Source: Bacteroidota bacterium (GTDB lineage Bacteria; Bacteroidota; Bacteroidia; Chitinophagales; Chitinophagaceae). From it: 64,000 nucleotides of DNA. Positions 60,139 through 64,000 of this stretch are shown in pieces. The number at the start of each line of letters is the position of its first letter. Position 1 is the stretch's first letter. Made by a program: the position numbers and the translations under genes. The notes beneath the pieces were generated by a model, which did not search any database, was not told where the DNA came from, and was given only the letters and a program-made list of their open reading frames with translations. The stretch spans positions 1 to 64,000 of the forward strand of contig JABDFX010000004.1 in assembly GCA_013286315.1 (NCBI GenBank). The letters run 5' to 3'.

Positions 60139-61160
60139 CAGCTGAACCAGCTTTCAGATTCATAAATTTTTTCTTCCGTGGCGGAATGTACAGCATAAGT
60201 AAAACCTTTCTGGATACAGAAAGCACCATATACACCGTCTTTTCTCATTGCCAAAAACCCCACCTGGAGGCCTTTTGCTTTTGCAGGATCTCTTAATACA
60301 ATTCTTTCAACTGCTTTCCTGCATGCATCTCCAGGTGGCAATCCCTGGCGCATATATTCTACCACCAAATGAGAACCCACGACACGAATAACTTCTTCAC
60401 CGACACCTGTCGATGTAGCAGATCCGATTTCATTATCCACAAATAATCCGGCACCGATGATGGGGGAATCGCCCACCCTCCCATGCATTTTAAAAGCCAT
60501 GCCGCTGGTTGTGCAGGCTCCGCTGAGGTTTCCTGCAGAATCCAACGCCAGCATACCGATCGTATCATGATTCAGAGGACCACCAGGACTGTATTTTTTA
60601 TTTTCGATATTGATCACCGGTTCATATTTGGAACTTTGCAGCCATTCTTTCCAGATTTTTTCACTTTCAGGCGTTAACAGGTTTTCTTTTTTGAAGCCGT
60701 TGGCAAGTGCAAATTCCAATGCGCCGTTCCCGGCCAGAACGATATGAGGAGTCTTTTCCATTACCAGCCTGGCAACGGAAATGGGATGTACGATATGCTC
60801 CAGGCACATCACTGAGCCGCAATTACTTTTTTCATCCATAATACAAGCATCCAGGGTTACGAAGCCGTCACGGTCAGGCAGGCCACCATAACCAATAGAA
60901 TGAATCGTTGGATCTGCTTCCGGAATTCTGACACCCGCCTCTACGGCGTCCAGTGCGCGCCCTTGTTTACTTAATACTTCCCATGCTCCCGCATTGGCAG
61001 CTTTCCCAAAATCCCATGTGGAAATCACAAGGGGACTATTTCGTTGGCCGCTGGCCGTTGGTTGTTGGTCATCTCCCGTTATAACTGCATCCGGAGTTCT
61101 TAAAAACCATGCAGTAGAAGCCAGAAAAGAAGAACCAAGAAATTTTCTTCTGTTAAACAT
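60138..61160 (-). CDS. exported N4-(beta-N-acetylglucosaminyl)-L-asparaginase
   Basis: A 340-residue Ntn-hydrolase precursor from the ATG at 61160 (MFNRRKFLGSSFLASTAWFL), a twin-arginine signal; the frame opens seven codons earlier. It cleaves the GlcNAc-Asn bond of glycoasparagines. The autoproteolysis and nucleophile site is HDTIGMLALD (Thr becomes the N-terminus of the beta subunit), with TSGMAFKMHGRVGDSPIIGAG and the TGVGEEVIRV block closely matching flavobacterial glycosylasparaginase. Substrate: Asn-linked glycans trimmed to GlcNAc-Asn. It overlaps cutC by one base pair set (ATGA). Confidence 0.94.
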   Translation of the reverse strand: MFNRRKFLGSSFLASTAWFLRTPDAVITGDDQQPTASGQRNSPLVISTWDFGKAANAGAWEVLSKQGRALDAVEAGVRIPEADPTIHSIGYGGLPDRDGFVTLDACIMDEKSNCGSVMCLEHIVHPISVARLVMEKTPHIVLAGNGALEFALANGFKKENLLTPESEKIWKEWLQSSKYEPVINIENKKYSPGGPLNHDTIGMLALDSAGNLSGACTTSGMAFKMHGRVGDSPIIGAGLFVDNEIGSATSTGVGEEVIRVVGSHLVVEYMRQGLPPGDACRKAVERIVLRDPAKAKGLQVGFLAMRKDGVYGAFCIQKGFTYAVHSATEEKIYESESWFS

Positions 61161-61215
61161 TTCAATCCGTTTATTACTCAATTTAGGTTAATAGTTTCGG
61201 GCAAACCCTACTTTG

Positions 61216-61319
61216 TAATGTGAAAAATATGAAATTGTGGATATGTGAAGATGAGGAGATGAAATTTTAAATTTCATTTTCACATTACCAGACTTCCACA
61301 AATACATATTTCCACATTA
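61216..61319. repeat. large imperfect inverted repeat with 7-base periodicity
   Basis: Arms 61216-61267 and 61269-61319 are roughly reverse complementary over about 51 bases, meeting in an almost loop-free centre GAAATTT-T-AAATTTC. Sub-blocks such as ATATGTG, AAGATGA, GGAGATG on the left and TTCACAT, TACCAGA, CTTCCAC, AAATACA, TATTTCC on the right keep a 7-base step. The right arm ends at the first base of the ATG at 61319. Confidence 0.75.
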
Positions 61320-63229
61320 TGAATATCAATAAACCTCATTTATTCCTGCTCTTACTCCTCACTACGCAAAGTGGTTCATCTCAAACCGTCAACCAGGACA
61401 GCGCCTGGTTTCGCGACAACTACTATAAAATGGAGAAAGCCATTTCAATGAGAGACGGAGTGAAATTATTCACTTCGATTTATGTGCCCAGGGACAGCAC
61501 TGAAAAACATCCGATTCTGATGGAAAGAACTCCGTATAACTGTGCGCCTTACGGTGAGAATGAATATCGCGACTTCTGGTCAGGATACAAACGTTATTTT
61601 CTGCATGAAGGTTATATTATGGTCATTCAGGATGTACGCGGACGATGGATGAGTGAAGGAAAATTTGTTGACGTCAGGCCTTTCATCAAAGACAAAAAGC
61701 CGGGCGATATTGATGAATCCACGGATGCTTATGATGCAATCGACTGGCTCGTAAAAAACGTTGCCGGCAATAATGGGAAAGTGGGTGTTTTTGGAACATC
61801 CTATCCGGGTTTTTATGCAGGGATGGCCGCCGCTTCAGGTCATCCGGCATTAAAAGCCGTAAGCCCGCAGGCACCCGTAACCGACTGGTTCGAAGGAGAT
61901 GATTTTCATCACAATGGAGCATTTTTCTATATGGACGCTTTTGATTTTTATGTTTCCGGCGGTTTCGGCAGGCCTCATCCGGTGCCGGTCAGCAAAGAAT
62001 CCCCGATGCCCGACGTATATAACAGCAAGGATAACTACCAGTTTTATCTGCAACAGGGTACAGATAAAAATTTATTAAATCTTGCGGGAGACAGCATTGC
62101 ATTTTTTAATGAACTCTACAAACATCCGAATAAAGATGCCTGGTGGCAAATGAGAAATGCACGAATAGCACAGTATAATATTAAACCCGCTATACTTGTT
62201 GTGGGAGGATTTTTTGACGCCGAAGATTGTTTTGGTGCATGGAATTTTTATAAAGCTATCCGAAAACAAAGCCCTGAAACAAATGCGAAGCTGGTAATGG
62301 GTCCCTGGTACCATGAAGAATGGTCCAATCTGGATGGAACACATCTCGGAAATATTTATTATGGGTCCAATACATCAGTAACCTATCAAAATGAAATCAT
62401 CATTCCCTTTTTTAATCATTATCTCAAAGGAAAAAACGATCCTTCTATTGCAGGGGCGACCATATTTTTTACCGGTGAAAATCAGTGGAGGCGATTTGAC
62501 TCATGGCCATCCGGCCAGATAAAGGAAGAGAAAATTTACCTGACCGATAAGAATGGACTGTCAACCAAAGAGCCAGGCATCGAATCGGGTTTTGATGAGT
62601 ACATCAGCGATCCTGCTCATCCAGTTCCATATACAGAAGAAGTCCATTTCAACCGTACCCGGGAATATATGACGGACGACCAGCGATTCGCCAGCCGGAG
62701 GCCGGATGTACTCACATACCGCTCGCCGGTATTAAAAGAAGATTTTACCGTCGGGGGTCCTGTCGTGGCGGACCTGAAAACAAGTATTAGCACTTCGGAT
62801 GCCGATTTTGTAGTTAAAATTATAGACATTTTTCCGGATAGTCTTTCATACCAACGCATCGATATTTATGCGGTAAACGAGCCTGAAAGAATTTATCCTA
62901 TGGGAGGATATCAAATGCTGGTACGGGGAGAGATTTTCCGGGGCAGATTCCGGAAAAGTTTCGAAACACCCCAGCCCTTTCAACCCGGGAAAATAGAAAC
63001 CGTTCGGTTCACACTGCCAGATATAGCCCACACATTTAGAAAAGGACACCGCCTGATGATCCAGATTCAGAGCAGCTGGTTTCCTTTATCTGACAGGAAC
63101 CCGCAGAAGTTTACTGATATTTATTCTTGCGATGAAAAGGATTTTCAGAAATCCAGCATTCGAATTTTTCACGAACGACAAAACGCTTCGGCGATTATTT
63201 TACCCGTCCTGTCAGGTAAACTGGAATAA
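61319..63229 (+). CDS. CocE/NonD family hydrolase (S15-like)
   Basis: A 636-residue exported serine hydrolase: signal peptide (HLFLLLLLTTQSGSSQ, about 6-21), alpha/beta-hydrolase domain with the opening MRDGVKLFTSIYVPRD, RTPYNCAPYG, VIQDVRGRWMSEGKF, nucleophile Ser in GTSYPGFYAGMAA (about 161-173), Asp in VGGFFDAEDC and His in MGPWYHEEW, and a C-terminal jelly-roll (PepX_C) domain from about 440. The family includes cocaine esterase, glutaryl-7-ACA acylase and X-Pro dipeptidyl peptidases; the substrate here may be peptide or ester. There is no RBS; an inverted repeat abuts the start codon. Confidence 0.92.
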   Translation: MNINKPHLFLLLLLTTQSGSSQTVNQDSAWFRDNYYKMEKAISMRDGVKLFTSIYVPRDSTEKHPILMERTPYNCAPYGENEYRDFWSGYKRYFLHEGYIMVIQDVRGRWMSEGKFVDVRPFIKDKKPGDIDESTDAYDAIDWLVKNVAGNNGKVGVFGTSYPGFYAGMAAASGHPALKAVSPQAPVTDWFEGDDFHHNGAFFYMDAFDFYVSGGFGRPHPVPVSKESPMPDVYNSKDNYQFYLQQGTDKNLLNLAGDSIAFFNELYKHPNKDAWWQMRNARIAQYNIKPAILVVGGFFDAEDCFGAWNFYKAIRKQSPETNAKLVMGPWYHEEWSNLDGTHLGNIYYGSNTSVTYQNEIIIPFFNHYLKGKNDPSIAGATIFFTGENQWRRFDSWPSGQIKEEKIYLTDKNGLSTKEPGIESGFDEYISDPAHPVPYTEEVHFNRTREYMTDDQRFASRRPDVLTYRSPVLKEDFTVGGPVVADLKTSISTSDADFVVKIIDIFPDSLSYQRIDIYAVNEPERIYPMGGYQMLVRGEIFRGRFRKSFETPQPFQPGKIETVRFTLPDIAHTFRKGHRLMIQIQSSWFPLSDRNPQKFTDIYSCDEKDFQKSSIRIFHERQNASAIILPVLSGKLE

Positions 63230-63318
63230 TTGATTTACGACGTATTATTTTTTCTTAAAGAGACACCGGTTATTTAATTTAGCATAGTAAACCCTTTATT
63301 CGGATTCAACAAAAGGTT

Positions 63319-64000
63319 ATGGAATCTGCCAAACAACAACCCTTGCTTGAGTTATGGCTTCAGGATATTCAATCCTATATATATCGGGTAACAAGTGGCC
63401 CGATGGGTGCAGCCCGTTTTCAATTCAACAGAATAGAGTTCAGTTATAAAAGAAAAAACAAAAAAAGCCAGGACGAGCTTTCCATTATTTTTTTAAGCCA
63501 GTTTCCTGTAAAATACAGGATTGGATTTCAACTTGAAATTTGGCACCCCGAAATTAGGAGGGTAAAAGAATTCTTCATGCGGGAAATCGTTATGAAGGAA
63601 TCTAATCTATGCAGTATCCTTCTTTACATGAAAGATTTTCCATCTAATGATCCCGAGCAGGAAATTGTAAAAGACTATACGGTTTGTAATCAGCAGGATT
63701 TGTTTATGGTAGGCGATTGGCTCGCCCAAACACTGCAGTATGAATTAGTGCCCATGTGCGAACAATTGAATTCCGTTGAAGCGATGGAAAAATTGTTTGA
63801 AGTCAACCCTGACTGGTCGCTGAATACCCATAATGGCGGAAATATCTGCACCGATCTGATAGTTGCTAAACTAAACCGGAAAAGAGATTTTCATAGGAGA
63901 TATGAAGAACTGATATATGGTGTTCAACAAAAAATTGAAAAGCAGCTAATGAGTCCTGAAAGTAGAGAATTACTTACCCTCTGTTATGAATCGATCAGTT
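63319..64000 (+). CDS. protein of unknown function (3' truncated by the window)
   Basis: An open frame from the ATG at 63319 runs to the last base without a stop, giving at least 227 residues (MESAKQQPLLELWLQDIQSY at the start). It is soluble, without signal peptide or membrane segments, rich in Lys/Glu, and mixes helices and strands: FQFNRIEFSYKRKNKK, IGFQLEIWHPEIRRVK, LFEVNPDWSLNTHNGGN. I do not recognise a family. It starts 89 bases after the CocE gene on the same strand; the gap holds nothing clear apart from A/T-rich sequence. Confidence 0.75.
   Translation, partial: MESAKQQPLLELWLQDIQSYIYRVTSGPMGAARFQFNRIEFSYKRKNKKSQDELSIIFLSQFPVKYRIGFQLEIWHPEIRRVKEFFMREIVMKESNLCSILLYMKDFPSNDPEQEIVKDYTVCNQQDLFMVGDWLAQTLQYELVPMCEQLNSVEAMEKLFEVNPDWSLNTHNGGNICTDLIVAKLNRKRDFHRRYEELIYGVQQKIEKQLMSPESRELLTLCYESIS

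Noticed and set aside
1-64000. tRNA, rRNA, tmRNA or riboswitch
   Set aside because: I looked in all gaps for cloverleaf T-loop sequences and known leader motifs and saw none; a covariance-model search could still reveal a small RNA.

Overview
The window is a gene-dense chromosomal segment from a Bacteroidota bacterium, most likely of the Chitinophagaceae/Chitinophagales type. I infer this from gene content, since no 16S gene is present: a CarboxypepD-reg TonB-dependent receptor, DUF2851 and DUF2520 proteins, many signal-peptide proteins without Shine-Dalgarno sites, and promoters of the Bacteroidota form TTTG-N19-TAnnTTTG. There is no rRNA, tRNA, CRISPR array, insertion sequence or prophage that I can recognise. 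No gene-free stretch exceeds 300 bases. The first and last genes are cut by the window edges.

Layout. 1-7261: OsmC (partial), DUF2851, then a leftward block DUF2520 / KdsC-like phosphatase / UbiA prenyltransferase / Maf, and leftward thrS-infC. 7362-13211: a secreted protein of unknown function, an M28 peptidase, and a DUF3347 protein coupled to a TonB receptor. 13289-17600: an ABC-F ATPase and a patatin-Omp85 (type Vd-like) outer-membrane phospholipase whose only sensible start codon is ATT. 17726-24125: the complete histidine-degradation route hutH, hutU, hutI, ftcD. 24227-27067: a DNRLRE lipoprotein and two family 2 glycosyltransferases. 27169-35767: small conserved proteins, PhoH-like ATPase, pyrophosphatase, an ECF sigma factor with a candidate membrane partner, pgi, threonine aldolase, CsbD. 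35871-42550: prfB with its programmed frameshift, pruA, pyrR-pyrB-coaD, a hotdog thioesterase, a Nudix hydrolase, pyrE. 42566-45215: a tightly spaced exported set (HMA metal-binding protein, Tat-type flavin amine oxidase, cytochrome c). 45231-49927: LysM/RlpA protein, then thyA-folA-methyltransferase-rRNA methyltransferase. 50063-64000: a small periplasmic protein, glnS, yggS, acyl-CoA dehydrogenase, arginine deiminase plus CtlX, pfkA, pyk, cutC with glycosylasparaginase, a CocE/NonD hydrolase, and a truncated unknown gene.

Amino-acid catabolism is a theme: histidine to glutamate, arginine to citrulline and onward, glutamate semialdehyde to glutamate, threonine/glycine cleavage, acyl-CoA oxidation and asparagine-linked glycan trimming. 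Central carbon (pgi, pfkA, pyk) and pyrimidine (pyrR, pyrB, pyrE, thyA) genes are interspersed.

The most unusual feature is a set of intergenic short-period repeats. At least fifteen gene junctions carry arrays with a strict 7-base period (several unit families, the commonest GCNTAAC) or an 8-base period (TGGAAGTA type). Many are paired as inverted repeats between convergent genes. They often start at, or contain, the stop codon of the adjacent gene, so that some C-terminal residues are encoded by repeat units. They resemble, in architecture only, the heptameric STRR repeats of filamentous cyanobacteria. I know of no described equivalent in Bacteroidota.
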